Shown here: piece after piece, positions 21,608 through 33,258 of the stretch
How the letters are laid out: the number at the start of each line of letters is the position of its first letter
Numbering within the stretch: the first letter of the stretch is position 1
NCBI GenBank assembly: GCA_021432635.1
Contig: MU270036.1
Coordinates: 584,182 to 648,181, forward strand
Reading direction: 5' to 3'
Source of the DNA: Thozetella sp. PMI_491
Lineage: Eukaryota; Ascomycota; Sordariomycetes; Chaetosphaeriales; Chaetosphaeriaceae
DNA length: 64,000 nt
The notes under the pieces: generated by a model
The model's input: only the letters and a program-made list of their open reading frames with translations
What the model was told of the DNA's origin: nothing
Database searches by the model: none
Position numbers and translations under genes: made by a program

Positions 21608-23450
21608 TTAAGTTCTGGCTGAAAACTTACTGTTCAGCCTCAACAGCCGGTCTTCTGGTATTTCACATACCTGCCATGTTGATAATATACGGTTTATCAG
21701 GCCCATGATAATTTTCTTCATGGCTCTCGCTCTCTGAATGTCGGCTGCGCTCCCTTCCTGTCCCAACGCCCTCGCCCTTTTCTCTAACCGCCACCATGCA
21801 CCGAATGACAATTGCAAAAGTGCAAACTGACGGCTGCCTTCGGTGTAGAACAGAGGCCGGTCCATCGCAGCGGATTCTCCGCCCATGAAAATGTACTCCG
21901 TGGCCATGAGAGCCTCCATCGCTATACGGATGTCTTCTGCATACACCGCACTCGCATTGATACACAGCGCACTGAACGGCACTATTTCTATGAGGGAATC
22001 TATGAGCCCGCATAATATCAGCCGCACAGCCCAGTAGCTTGTCACCAGAGACGCGAAACGCGAGGACCCAAAGCGGTAGGAAAGGTTTATAGCATCTAAA
22101 AGCTCTGGATGCATGGCCATTTCGTATCTGAGCTGGCCCGTGGCGGTGGCTTGGATGAAGATAGCTTCGTCGTCGAAGATTTGCCTCGCTAGGGCAGTCG
22201 CATCCTGGCCGATGTGTGTATCCTCGGGGTGGGTACGGAGGTAGCGGATGAGTCGCGCGAGACGCGGTACAGCAGTCCAGCTGCGAAATACAACCCGTAT
22301 TGTATGTTCTAAGGCTTCTGAAGGCACGCCGGGGACCCAAACTGGTGGTGGAATAGCATCCCTCCATTCGGTATCCTCCAGGGGGTGGAGCCTGTTCTCC
22401 ATTATCGCAGCGCCAGACTTAAGCTAGGGTGTCAGCATACCGTTCACCCGGAGGGATTATATACGACTTGATAAGAGAGAGGTAGGCTTGTAGGAGAACT
22501 TGCTTCTATGACAAAGATGGAGCCGGCGAGCCCGTTGTTTACTGCTAGGTCATAGCTATCCGATGCTTTGAGCCGACTCCTGTGCCGCTTGAGGAGGTCT
22601 GATAGCCCGAGCACACGAACGACTCTAACATCAGGGGTGTATTGGGCCAACATCTGATGCCGATGATCGGTTAGCCAGCGCTCCCTATGTATTGGAAGGT
22701 CCGAGATTGGAGACTCGCCTTGACCAAAGACAAAACCTGAATCGCGAGTAAAACATCTGCTGTGACGTGGGTCGAAGCTGTGCTGACCAAGCTTTGCTGA
22801 ACACTCTGGACTGCCCTCACATTGGATGCCCATACTGCTTCGATATTCCGATCCGTGTTATTTGCGATGGCTACGTTGCAGTCCAGAAAGCATTGGACAG
22901 CCTGGTTGACAGGCTCGCTATAGCCGAGATACTGGGGTACAAGGACGGACCAGTTTCCAAACGTGTCCGTGTTACAGTCTCCGTATGGGCTGCTTATCAT
23001 GGTTGCCCATCTTGCCACTAGTGCGGTGCCTCGTGAGTACGGCATGCAGGGGCTAGGTCGGACCGGCATGTGTTCTGCATGTGCGGGTGTGTGGTGTCTA
23101 GTGCGCTGCTGGAACTGATGTAGCACAAAGTCAAATGTCCTCTGTGTTGGGTCCCTGCCTATTATGCTAGCATTGTCAACACCCTCTTGGGTATCCTCAG
23201 GTACATTACGGCTCTCGATTGAGCCCTCTGCTGCATCGGAAGGCTCCCATATGACGCGGACAAACTTGTAGCTCTTCTTCCCATAGGTCCTGGTGCACGC
23301 TATGCAACGATGAATGCATCCAGAACACCGGGGAAGGCCTTCATCGCACTGTATGGCGTATAGGTTAGAATCGCGGGGCGAGTTCCCTTACGAAACACTT
23401 ACCTTGATTTTTAGCTTCCTACAGTTGTCGCATTTGTTCCTCCGTACCAT
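21608..23450 (-). CDS. Zn2Cys6 transcription factor (DUF3468 type)
   Basis: A second binuclear-cluster regulator, same orientation. Exon 1 (23450-23403) starts MVRRNKCDNCRKLKIK. A 54-nt intron (23349-23402) leads to CDEGLPRCSGCIHRCIAC, completing the six-cysteine cluster. Exon 2 continues to ...IQVLSLVK (22719). There a 65-nt intron with a GC donor (GCGAGT, 22654-22718; GCTAAC branch, CAG acceptor) keeps frame into MLAQYTPDVRVVRVLGLSDLLKRH, the mid block of this family. A further intron between about 22,510 and 22,412 joins to the last exon (MENRLHPLEDTEWRD ... KFSART). The final protein is about 530-550 aa. Only that last junction is unresolved. Confidence 0.8.
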
Positions 23451-23680
23451 GATAGATTGCGGCAAGTTAATTACGTGCCGCGTATGGCCGCATATAAGCT
23501 TTTTGCGAGGTTTATTGGGCTTGGTGCGACGTCACTGAGAAGAAGCTGCGCCAAGATTTAAAGTGTGCGAGGAGGGGCATGGAGGCCTCGGCTGCTCGTT
23601 TAGGGCAGAAATTGCTGACGAGGCCATGCACCGAATGTGATAGGCTCAACCAATTGATCAAGGATCACTATGACTGGGGG
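23451..23680. promoter_or_regulatory. Upstream region of Zn2Cys6 gene
   Basis: This short region lies between the start of the regulator and the ankyrin relic. No specific element was recognised. Confidence 0.3.
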
Positions 23681-24110
23681 GAGATCACTGCTCTTGTCGC
23701 TGCCCATGCCACCGTCGATGCGCAGGATTAGAGGGCCAATGACAACTCTGCACCTTGCAGCGCGGAATAGCCACGCCGAGGCCATCGCTACTCTTGTCGC
23801 CGCCAGTGCTGCTGTTGATGCAAAGACAGAATAGCAATCGACACCTTTGCACCTTGCAGCTACAAATGGACACAGCAAGGACATCAATACTTTTTTGCAG
23901 CCTGTGACAGACAATAACACCATCGTTAACACAAGGGACATTTATAACAGGACAGCCTTATCATACGCCGCCGAGGGGCAGGCACCTTGATTGTGCCAAG
24001 CTACTCACAAACATCAACGATGTTGAGTCATTTTCCGCTGATAACATTGGCCAGATGCCTCTGTTCTATACTGCCTGGCTTAGACAGAAAACTCTGTTTC
24101 AATTGCTGCT
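23681..24110 (+). pseudogene. Ankyrin-repeat relic
   Basis: The plus strand holds three to four ankyrin units: ITALVAAHATVDAQ, TTLHLAARNSHAEAIATLV, STPLHLAATNGHSKD and NRTALSYAAEG. They are split over two frames and interrupted by stops (TAG near 23,730 and 23,835). The last piece shifts frame near 23,985 and ends in MPLFYTAW. No start or N-terminal effector domain is visible. It is another decayed repeat gene, related in type but not in sequence to the array at 7.9-8.1 kb. Confidence 0.75.
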
Positions 24111-24879
24111 ATTCGCCGAGAGCCTTCCAGCTGAGCACCCGGAGTATTATGGAATGACACCCGCGACCCACAGCAAGCCGTTGATGCGGGGCCGGGTGCG
24201 CAGGTCGAGCTCCTTGGCCACGCAAGCGGGACATGTAAGGCTGGGGCGGCTACGTCGTAGGACTCGGTGCGGTACGACGCGGGCAAGAGCGACAGGAGCT
24301 GGCTGGGGCCGTGTGTGACGCGTCGGCGCCACGGTTATTCTCGTGCGCTAGGAGCCGGATGCTACAAGGAGGGGCTGTGAGGTGCGCTGCTAGCGCAACG
24401 GACCGGGATAACGGGCTTGACTAAAGTCCACCCTTCCAGACTGACATAATCTTTACAATCGGCAGTCTACTACGTGGAACCTGTCTGTAGACTTGACTAA
24501 TACTTTCATGACCTGCACGGGCGCCGCTGGCTCGGGTTAGCTTAAGGTAATATATGTGAACTGTATATAGGGCGAGGGGGCCGGAGTATATGTGTCTTAG
24601 AACGTAGATTGCCACTAGCAGACATCCCTATGCCCATTCACTATATTAGAATATATAATTGTCACCGACACCATCCGCTTTAAGGTGTCGTTTAGCCTTA
24701 CTATCGGCAACACCAGCAAGGAAAGGGCTAGCGGCGAGAGGTGCTTCGGCTTTAGTACTAGCTTTTCTGTGGCTACTTCGTATAGATAAAACCTCTAGCT
24801 TACCGTTGAGCTGGGATACATTAGATTCTTCTAATACCAGCCGACCGTACCGCTCAGGACCATAGTTTCAAGCCTCGCT
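24111..24879. other. Unassigned accessory sequence
   Basis: A GC-rich patch (24,150-24,330) is followed by AT-rich sequence. Short frames on both strands, including 24659-24865 plus, show no recognised domain. It may be part of the relic that follows. Confidence 0.3.
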
Positions 24880-25440
24880 ACCCATAAGTTTTACAACGAT
24901 ATCCAGCACAACATCTACGGGGCTGCCCCAGGCGCTCTCACAACAAGCAATGATGATTCGGGCGGCAAGTACAGTATCTATCGTCCTGACTTACTAAATT
25001 GACTGGCTAGACTTTATGAGATGGAAGAAGCTTTCTCCGAGGGTAGCATATCCTATTTTACTCCGAACTGAGAAGAAAAAGCCAATTATCCTACAGGGGC
25101 GTGCAGAGACGGCAATATAATTTCATGCATGTGTCGGAATGGTGCTTCTTGTACAGAGGAGCAAGGCGGCATTGCTGTATCGCTCGCCATTAGCTTGAAT
25201 CTCAATTTAATTCAGAAGTCCTGTATCGGTGGCTACAGAAGTTTGTTGCAGTCCGCCCCCGGGAAAGTAAGGATGTTTTCTTGCTGAGCTACGGCGGAAA
25301 CAGAAATTCTATTTTTCCTCTCCCACCGACGACTGAGATGTATGCGCTCCTTGCTCGGCGGGATTTCATTAAAACCGAAAGCCTCTACACATGGGCAGAT
25401 TCATGCAATCGAGCTGTAGTGGCCAGTGCTGTCAGTGACA
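24880..25440 (+). pseudogene. Unidentified coding relic, cysteine-rich segment
   Basis: I do not recognise the family. One plus-strand frame reads FYNDIQHNIYGAAPGAL, KYSIYRPDLLN, LARLYEMEEAFSEGS and YFTPN. It then reads EEKANYPTGACRDGN and ISCMCRNGASCTEEQGG, with TGA stops at two positions where Trp would fit (after DLLN and after FTPN). A second frame overlaps from about 25,210 and stays open for about 75 codons (LYRWLQKFVAVRP ... WADSCNRAVVAS) to a stop at 25,452. The TGG-to-TGA pattern matches RIP. The Cys spacing suggests a disulfide-rich, possibly secreted, domain. Confidence 0.45.
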
Positions 25441-25496
25441 GAGACACGGCATAGTAGGAAATAAAGAATGGCAGACTGACAATACAGCATGCAGGC

Positions 25497-25721
25497 TTAT
25501 AGGGATCGCATTGAGGACTTCGGATACAGCTCCTCTATCGAGAAAGCGCGCTCGCTCGTCAGTACATGATACCATGAGCCAATAATTGGCTTGGCCGCTC
25601 TTACATCCGCGCAGCACTGTGGGATCTCGCCTTGCGGCTCTCGTGTCTGTAAGTTGGATGCAGGCAGCGCTGCCACGCTCTGCAAGGTGATCAAAGCAAG
25701 ACTGACAATGAAACACTTCAT
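25497..25721 (-). CDS. Small secreted protein, QCC motif
   Basis: An ATG at 25721 opens a 74-aa frame with a convincing signal peptide (MKCFIVSLALITLQSVAALPAS). A short mature part carries an EIPQCCADV motif. A Cys doublet in this position recalls class II hydrophobins, but the expected downstream cysteines are absent in this frame. A possible intron starting GTAAGAG right after QCCAD would lead to another frame with a C-x5-C-x6-CC spacing, but without a normal end. It may be a small effector-like protein, an intron-containing gene cut short, or a relic. Confidence 0.45.
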   Translation of the reverse strand: MKCFIVSLALITLQSVAALPASNLQTREPQGEIPQCCADVRAAKPIIGSWYHVLTSERAFSIEELYPKSSMRSL

Positions 25722-27331
25722 CTTCGCGGTTGTAAAGCTGTTGGTTACAGTTCGTGCTAAAGAATGGTGGATTTCGAAGATTCGGTCGACAACACTGGAG
25801 ACAATGAGGAGAAGCTTTAAGATATAGTTTCCACATCGCGGTGTGCTAATATTAGCGACTACTCGTTTACTTCGTAATAGCTCGCTTCCTGTGTGGGGAT
25901 TCTGTAGAACTTGCCTGCCGGGTAAGTGCCTATAGCTGGGGAGCCCGCACCTGCCCTCGCTTCCGTGCTGTGTAGCCCTCGCTTCCGTGCTGTGTAGCCC
26001 ATGAGCGCTCGGGATATTGTTTGCCACTGTAATATCACCATATATTCAATATAAATACCGCAAAACATCCGATATCTCTTCTATATACTTGTATGGCGCC
26101 CGGTCGTACCTTTTAGATTCCGCGTCCTTCCCACTCAATCAATGTTGCAACCAAGATGTGCTAGTCTGCATCATCATCTGGCGAGCTTCACTGCTCGGCA
26201 ATTGGTGAATGATTCGGGACATCCTGTTAAGTGATAGTTTTGCAAAGTTGCGGGGGGCTACAGAGCATTGTCGAGCGACGCCACAGCCTTATAGCTACGC
26301 ATTCGTCGTATTTCGGCTCTGGTCTTGGTTATCTGAAGTCGACAGCTTCCAGAATCTGAGGCTAGGTAATATCTAAGACCCAGCAGGGCGCTCAAAGCCA
26401 GGTTATGCCGTTTTTATATAGTTCGGCAAGGACAGCGATGGGGCCGATCCATTCCTACCAGCTTTCGTCTTTACATCGATATAGCTGCGCGATCCAGGCT
26501 CAGAGGTATATGATGCTAACAATATCAACCGAAAAAGGGTACCAGGCGGGCACTATCTCCTTATTTTCGTCTGTGGAAAAGTAGAAGCATCTGCATCGCG
26601 AGATAGTCTCCGCCGCCGAAGTCGGCACAGCAAGAAATGGGTGAAGGCGAATTGCCGTGCTAATAACTCGACGAATCTCCTGGGATGATGGACAAGGAGC
26701 GCGCTGCCCTTGTCTCTCAGAACAAAAGCGCAGAAGATATACCGCACCCAGACAGAAGCCAGGGATTGTGCGCTGCACTAGATGGAATTCACAATAAAAC
26801 GGTCCAGCAAAGCTAAGGGGCTTTATATGGCCTGGCGTCGCATCGAAGAGCGGGAATAAGAATCCTCAAACATTTCTTCCCTTCAACGTGACCCAAGTAA
26901 TGGCGGCTCGCGTCGCCAGTTGAGTGCTCAGGGAGAGTAAATAACAGCCCACCGCGCCCCAGATGCCTTGGTAGTCGACTCCGCGTCAGCGCCAACGAGG
27001 TCTGCCAAGCTAACGAGAATAGAGTCGCGCAATGAGGCCAAACACCATTAAGGTGCAGAGAAAATTCTATATTTGCTTTACTCCAAGTCCTCGCCCCAAA
27101 TTTGCCCCGCCTTCCTTCGGGTTTCCATATAGTTTATCTAAGTATAACTCCGTCATATTCCTAGCAATTAGAGCCTGCACATCCCCCCCGCCAGGGTTCA
27201 TCCGTAAAAAAAGGCAGCGACACTATCCATACGACCTACCGCACCCTCCAAGACGACATGACCTCTCCCCACCCAAGGACGCCGCTGCGCGGAGCTTGAG
27301 CTAGCGTCCGCCAACTAAACCCTGTCCAGAG
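25722..27331. other. Gene-poor accessory stretch
   Basis: A near-perfect 22-bp tandem duplication (CCCTCGCTTCCGTGCTGTGTAG type) lies at about 25,955-26,000. Frames at 26500-26778 (minus) and 27032-27304 (plus) have no recognised domain. Nothing else is supported. Confidence 0.35.
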
Positions 27332-27946
27332 CTACACATCACCTAGGACCCTTTTCAGGTCGTCGCTGTCAATCGGGGCTAGGAACCCCTGGTCCAAGAG
27401 CTCTGAGCGAGGAACGATATCCCCTAGTTCTGGGTCTGCAGTCGGCACTGCAAGATTTCCCGCCATGACATCCTGGATGGTGAAATACGCGACTAGGTGA
27501 TGGGACACGCCACGGACCAAGACACTGATGGTCTGCTTGAAAAGGCCGCGAAAATGGCCTGAGAACAGTTAGTTTTATTCATGGAAATGAGTTCGAAATG
27601 AGACTGCTCTCGATCGCTGACCGTTGGTGTTTCTTTTTGATCCCTCACTACGGCTTTCGCCTGGGAAAGACAGTGCCTCTGCCAGCTGACGATGGAGGAT
27701 AAAATTACCCACGACTCGTGCTGGGCCCCACACAATGCCGTCGGTCCAGCCCGCGATCCCGGAAGAGTGCTCCTCGTAGATGAAGATATTCCCACTTGTG
27801 ACGAGCGCAGAATGCTCGTCCTCTCTAGGCGGCCTAGAGAGATGGTTGATTCTCCCTTGGAGGCATGCCTCGAACAGCACGAGGGCGTCCCGCGTCGAGA
27901 CTACATGGCCTCTATACGTTGAACCCAGAGATGACGAGGCGGCCAT
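27332..27946 (-). CDS. Gti1/Pac2 (WOPR) family regulator, short
   Basis: WOPR proteins (Wor1, Ryp1, Sge1, Pac2) are fungal DNA-binding master regulators of morphology, conidiation and virulence genes. Exon 1 (27946-27622) starts MAASSSLGS and holds WOPRa: TYRGHVVSTRDALVLFEACL, then SGIAGWTDGIVWGPARVVGNF. A 63-nt intron (27559-27621, GTCAGC donor, CTCAG acceptor) joins NTNG to HFRGLFKQTISVLV, followed by the WOPRb block GVSHHLVAYFTIQDVMAGNL. The model ends at 27332 with 183 aa, essentially the WOPR domain alone. Most family members are 200-450 aa with long low-complexity tails. A GT right before the stop could start another intron, so a missed 3' exon is possible. The domain itself looks intact. 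Confidence 0.82.
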
Positions 27947-29778
27947 GGCTGGCTGGGGAATTGTATGGAGCCCACCGTCGAGAGCCTATTGATGGCAACG
28001 ACGAAGCGAGTAGGACAAAGTGTGTATAGGCATCTTATCCCAGCTAGAGCCAAGGTTGATGGAGTGTTATTATATTCAATACCCTTGCACACTTTGAGTT
28101 AGGATGACCTAGCGTGACGAGGCGAACACTCGCCATTTCGATGTCCTCGGCGCCCGCTCCTCCAGAATATCCTTCTCTTGGCATAGCGTAGATACCTGAA
28201 CCCATGTGTCCTGTTGTCGATGGAAATGGTAATAGATAACCGTCAAAGTCCTTGGGCGCCAAGGATGGGGTCGGGCATGCGGTTGACATTCGGCCTAGTG
28301 AAAACTCTCATGTCGTAAGATTCCGCAGCCGCGTGCACTGCGGAATGCGGGCCGGCGCCGAAGTGCTTGGCTTGGGCTCAGAGGCGGCCCACTTAGCCCC
28401 TCAATTCGCCCTCGGTTGTCCGTGCCAAAGCAATGCATAAGATGCCCTAGAGACGAGGGGTCGATAAGAACTATAGCTAGCGGCGGCACCGAGCTACCTT
28501 ATTGGTAGGTGAGTTACAGGGCTTCGAACATCCTGGCAAGGAAGCTGGTGTCGCCGCGGGGTCCGTTGCGAGCGCAGGGGTCACTTTGAGCCTCCAAGGC
28601 GAGATGCGGGGGTAGTTTGCCTACCGGGGCGATGGAAAGCGTCAAAATAGAGTGTGTTGCATGGACGCCAAGTCCGAGGAACATGACAAATTCACACTAG
28701 AAGGTAGTCTACAGCGGCCCTAGCCTAGAGGCCATTGCGCAACGGCAAGGCAGACAAAAGCGACCTTCCATGCTACCTACCAAGCAAGATAGATCAGACG
28801 GTCGGTCGACGAAAACTCTAATTTCTCCGCGGATTGCGGCCATCGCCCAGTTGGAGGAAGCGGATAGCTTCTGTGGATCGATGCAACGGGCCGGATTGGC
28901 CGGTCCAGGTTTGCTGACCAAGTCGTCTGATATTCGACCGCGTCAAAGCACCGCCTCACTACGCGTAATGTCGGGCACTCCGGCCAAGCACACAGGCGGC
29001 CAACTCTACCCAGGGCGCGTTTAAAGTTTACGACAAGGGTCTACGGAAGAAAACAGAAGTATAAAATAGAAGCGAACCAATATACGGGTCTTGGCGAGCC
29101 TGTGTACTTGATGCAGGAGAGGTGGCGATGGTTATGATAGTCTTGGCCCTGCGCGGCCAAGAGAAAAGTATTACGAGTTGCCGTTGAGTATAGGAGAAGA
29201 GAGTTTCTTTTGTTCGATGTTGACTCCTTCGAGTGTGGCTCAGTTTGAAAATCATTAGCCTGCGTCGAGAGCCTTTCTAGTATTGCCCGATGGATACTCA
29301 AAGTATCCAGGACTCCCAAAGTGGCAGTATCTAATTGTTGCGGGCTGGAGAGAGGGGGAACGATGTATCATGGAAACGGCGCTCAAGATCGTATATCGAG
29401 AGGACGGGTAGTGTAGTCTGCTGTGGGTGGAGGCGTTGTGGTATAGTTTTCGATGTGCTCGGCGTAACCATGGGTGTAGATGATGTGGTCTTATGTGCTG
29501 GCGATGAGGTTAGGGGTCGAGGTGGTCTTGACGGAGTTGAAGATTGTGTCGGGATGGGGCGAGACGCTACGGTAGCGTATGAGTGACCGGAGCCCGTTCG
29601 CACGCACTGATGCGGGGTCAACTAGCGTGTTACGCCGGCGCAGCTGCTTGCACGACCGCCAAGCTGGGTTCGAGACCGTGAGTTAAAAAAAAAAAAAACA
29701 CATCTGGGACTCCGATTCTATCTATATCGTCTTTCTGGTTCCTTCAGAACCCCTAGCAAGTGTTTTGGGATCCACCAG
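27947..29778. other. Intergenic, no supported gene
   Basis: It contains a minus-strand 81-codon frame (28044-28289) and a Ser/Thr/Pro-rich 96-codon frame (29331-29621), neither recognised. At 29,665 a GGTTCGAGACC box, as in tRNA T-arms and pol III B-boxes, is followed by a run of 14 A, but no tRNA fold can be drawn. Confidence 0.35.
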
Positions 29779-30735
29779 ATGGCATCGGATAAGAGCGTCG
29801 ACGAACTGGCGGAATACCGCCGCGATCCTCCCCCCGCCGTATCAATCAGACGACAGACTGTTCCATGAGTGGATGCTGAGGCACGGCGACTACTTTATGT
29901 CGCTCGAGTGCCTGCAGCTTTACCGACTGCCCAGCATGTCTCCGCTGTGGAACTACGGCCAGTCCTACTTTCGAAACGAGATCTTTCGAAAGCTGGCCCA
30001 TGTCACTCGGGTCGCAGGCAGGCGTTTGACGCCGGACGACATGGCACTGTGCCTGGATCATGCCTCGAAGGAGACCGTGGTCCAGTCCTACGACTGCCCC
30101 ATCGCCATCGCCATGAGCCTATTCCTGATCAGCATGGGATGGAGACATTATGCGTTCCCCTTCATCCAACAGACCTCCGCCCCACCCGCGCGTTTTCCCC
30201 AGTATATCCTGGCCGCTCCTTCGAGGCTGCCTCACTGTGGCCTCGTGGCAGGGTGTTCGATGCGGCTTGTGCATCGGGTTTGGCTTCCTCGTGTATAGGG
30301 TTCTCGCACCATTGTGTCGCATCCTTGTCGAGTCCAGTCTCGAGTTCTTAGAGACGGAGCCAGGTCTGACGAATCTCAACAATGACATACTGAAGACTCT
30401 GGACGAAGCGTCGATAGACCAGGAGTTGAGTCGGCGTGACTGGTTAAGGTAAGGGCAGCAGCGAGGGCTGAAGAGCTAACCTAACATAAAGGAAAAGGTT
30501 GATCACCGGTAGCATGATTGAGAGGCATCAGGCGTCCTTGTGCAGGGTGGAACGCAATCCATCAGCGCGCCACGTACTTGGAACCTGTTTGTCCATGACC
30601 CAAGACAAGGGAATGTGTATACTAAACTCTTCTCTGCTCAACACTTATTTATCTAACCTTGAGTATAACCTGCCCCGAGCTCACCAAGGCTCTCCTATGA
30701 ATTTTCGGCATGGCATGAAGAGGTTGAGGGTGTAG
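29779..30735 (+). CDS. Conserved fungal membrane protein, frameshifted
   Basis: I recognise this only as a fungal hypothetical protein type with two membrane spans. An ATG at 29779 gives MASDKSVDELAEYRRDPPP. The frame then breaks at a run of six C (29830-29835), and the conserved part continues in another frame: YQSDDRLFHEWMLRHGDYF, LWNYGQSYFRNEIFRKL, RRLTPDDMALCLDHASK. A span IAIAMSLFLISMGW follows, and after a second frame change near 30,200, GLCIGFGFLVYRVLA. A GTAAGG intron at about 30,452 (GCTAAC branch) may join a last exon ending at 30735. One base in the C-run would restore the first join, so either a sequence error or a young lesion is likely. Confidence 0.5.
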
Positions 30736-31623
30736 GGGAGACATGACATGTCAAATATGTATTTTCGCCGCCAATAAATATACACCACTGCTTCTGCACA
30801 GTCTTGAACCCTCCGCAGTCCTCTCTCATGACTGTTACACGGCGGAGGACACACGAATCTCGTCTCTGTTAATGTTGGGTCTTCGGCAGACGGGGGATCC
30901 CCATCTCTGGTTGCCGGGACACTTCCGATTGACATTCTGGGGCGACGATGGGGGGTACAAGGCGGCTGGCGGACCGGCGACCGGCACCGTGTTCCCTTTA
31001 GGCTCTCCTCGTCTACTATCTGGTGGCTCCCAGCTGCTTGCTGTTAAATTCCTTTCACTTTGATCTGACTCGCAGCAGGCGGTCGGCTCCGGAGGATGAG
31101 AGAGATGCCAAGCCTATGGCCGGACCTGAGACAACTTAGGCTTCCTTCCTAACCGGCAGAAAGTATGGCCAACCTATGTCCATATCGTCGTTGCTTGCGG
31201 CAATCCTGGGAGAGTGTGAGTGTATTCGAGGCTGGTGGGATCCGGTGTTATGGGGCGTACATGCGTGTGTCGTCCATGGCATGCTAGATGGGGTTTCCCT
31301 GGATGGAGCTTCCCTGGATGCGGCTGGCTTGGGAAACGAGTAACGTAACTACGGCGAAAGGATAATTTATGTCCCGAGCCAGGATTCCGAGGCGGTGGCT
31401 GGGCGGCATACTAGATTGATGTAGTGATTACCCTCTCCCCTTGCCTTCTCCTAACCCTCTCCCTGCCCCCCTCCCTGGTCCACCACCCAACACGTTGCGG
31501 TCCAGGAGTTCCCATCCTGTCGCTACCTAAGGGGATAGATAGACACGAACCCCAGCAGGGCTATCATCGCGAGAAGGTAGAGGCAGCAGCAACAAAGTAA
31601 CTCTTGGCCCTTTCTGTCCTAGT
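30736..31623. other. Intergenic, pyrimidine-rich promoter-like
   Basis: It contains CT-rich tracts (about 31,425-31,490), typical of filamentous-fungal promoters, directly upstream of the ankyrin gene. No gene is seen. Confidence 0.4.
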
Positions 31624-33258
31624 ATGCTCAACATAGGGCATGGAAATGGTATAGGCACGTCCAGCACCTCCAAAGGGGCTTATCGCGCTTGGAGCACTAG
31701 CCTGGGGGGGGAGGTGGGAATCCTGACAGCTACCATTTTTGGCGCTCTCAGCATCGTCTTGTCGCTGAATATTGTATGGAAGTATCACTCACCAAGACAG
31801 ACGACGATTGGAGGGTTGGGCAACGGACTGGACAGCTGGTACGACCGCGTTCTGCTTACGATCGGTGCACCCCTGTTTGGCAAGATCTCTATGCTACAGG
31901 CAGCAGCATATGCCGGTAATGCCACTGCAGTGCAGAGGTTATTGGATACAGGAGTGGGATGTAAATGCAGCAGGGTGTTATTTTGGGACTGCCCTCCTGG
32001 CAGCCGCCTACGGCTGGAGTGAGAGAGTTGTGCGTCTACTGGTTGAGAACCACGCCGTAATCAACACGACTAGGGGCCACTATGGTTCAGTACTCCAAGC
32101 TGCAACATATGCAGGACACATTACAATTGTGCGGTTGTTAGTTGAAAACCAGCCCAGGACGACACTCCCTGGTAGTCAATACGTTGGCGCGCTCGAGGCT
32201 GCAGTTCACAGGAAACATCTGAACTTGGTGAAATCCCTCTTCGAGAAAGAGGTTAACCACCAAAGCGCCCAGAAGAAGTATGCTACCAGGAGGAGAATTT
32301 GGAAAAACATTCGGCCGTTTCTTACGACCAGTGATGTCAATGAACTGAGGGACGGAGATGACGGCAGAGCGCTTCGCAAGGCATCAGAGTGGGGGCATGA
32401 TGCGACCGTCGTGCGACTACTCGTGGCCGGAGCGGACGTCAATATTCAAGGGGACCGGTCCGGCTATGCGCTAGAGGCAGCCTCAGCAAAGGACTATGTC
32501 GAGATTGTCGGACTCTTACTTCAGGCTGGAGCAGATGTCAATATGCAGGGCGGCCCGCACGGAAGTGCGTTACTGGCAGTGCTTGCAAAGGGAACAACGA
32601 AACTGTCAAACAGCTGCTTATGGCGGAAGCCAGTGACGGACTCGAAAGCAGGGAGATCCAGCTAAACTGGTTTGTCGAGAATGATGATGAAGACTTCATC
32701 CGGCTGCTCCTCGAGATTGACACCGATTTGAATGGGAGGAGCGATGGAGACTGGACACTCATACACACGGCCATCCAAACAAACCACGAGGACGTCGTCA
32801 AATTCCTCCTCGAGAAGAGCGCTATTTTAGAGGCGGAGGATAGCAAAGGCCGAACACCGCTACGCCTGGCTGTCGAAAACAACTGGGGGAAAATCGTCGA
32901 ATTACTTTTAGAGGCCAAGCCAGATATTGATCTGTCGGATACGAATGAATTTACAGCGCTACACATAGCGGCAATGCACGGGAGCCCACAGATCGTTGCA
33001 CGGCTGCTGAAAGGTAGAACTAAGACTGAAGCGAGGGACAATGATGGAAATACGACACTACACTTAGCGGCAGAGAAAGGGCACGAGAAGTTAGTCTGTT
33101 TATTGGTAGAAAACATGGAGACTATCTGGCTCAAGAGGTTAAAGGAATACGTCAGCGCGAAAAGAACAAGGAAACACGGCTGCAATGATGGCGGACAAAA
33201 ATGGGTATACTACTGTCAAGGCGTGCCTGGATGGTCTATTACATCCAGTTTGGCTTAG
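31624..33258 (+). pseudogene. Ankyrin-repeat protein with two frameshifts
   Basis: An ATG at 31624 starts a protein with one membrane span (GILTATIFGALSIVLSLNIVW) and then about ten ankyrin units to 33258. The reading frame changes twice. Near 31,955 an extra G (in GTGGGATG) separates LLDTGV from DVNAAGCYFGTALLAAA. Near 32,587 one missing base separates ALLAVLA from GNNETVKQLLMAEA. Between the breaks the units are well conserved (ATVVRLLVAGADVNIQG, VEIVGLLLQAGADVNMQG). After them come TLIHTAIQTNHEDVVKFLL and ALHIAAMHGSPQIVARLL. The two indels compensate each other and lie at short homopolymers, so they could be assembly errors. If real, the gene is dead. Confidence 0.7.

Noticed and set aside
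25497..25721. Class II hydrophobin
   Set aside because: Only the CC doublet fits. The eight-cysteine pattern is not present in an unbroken frame, so I kept 'small secreted protein'.
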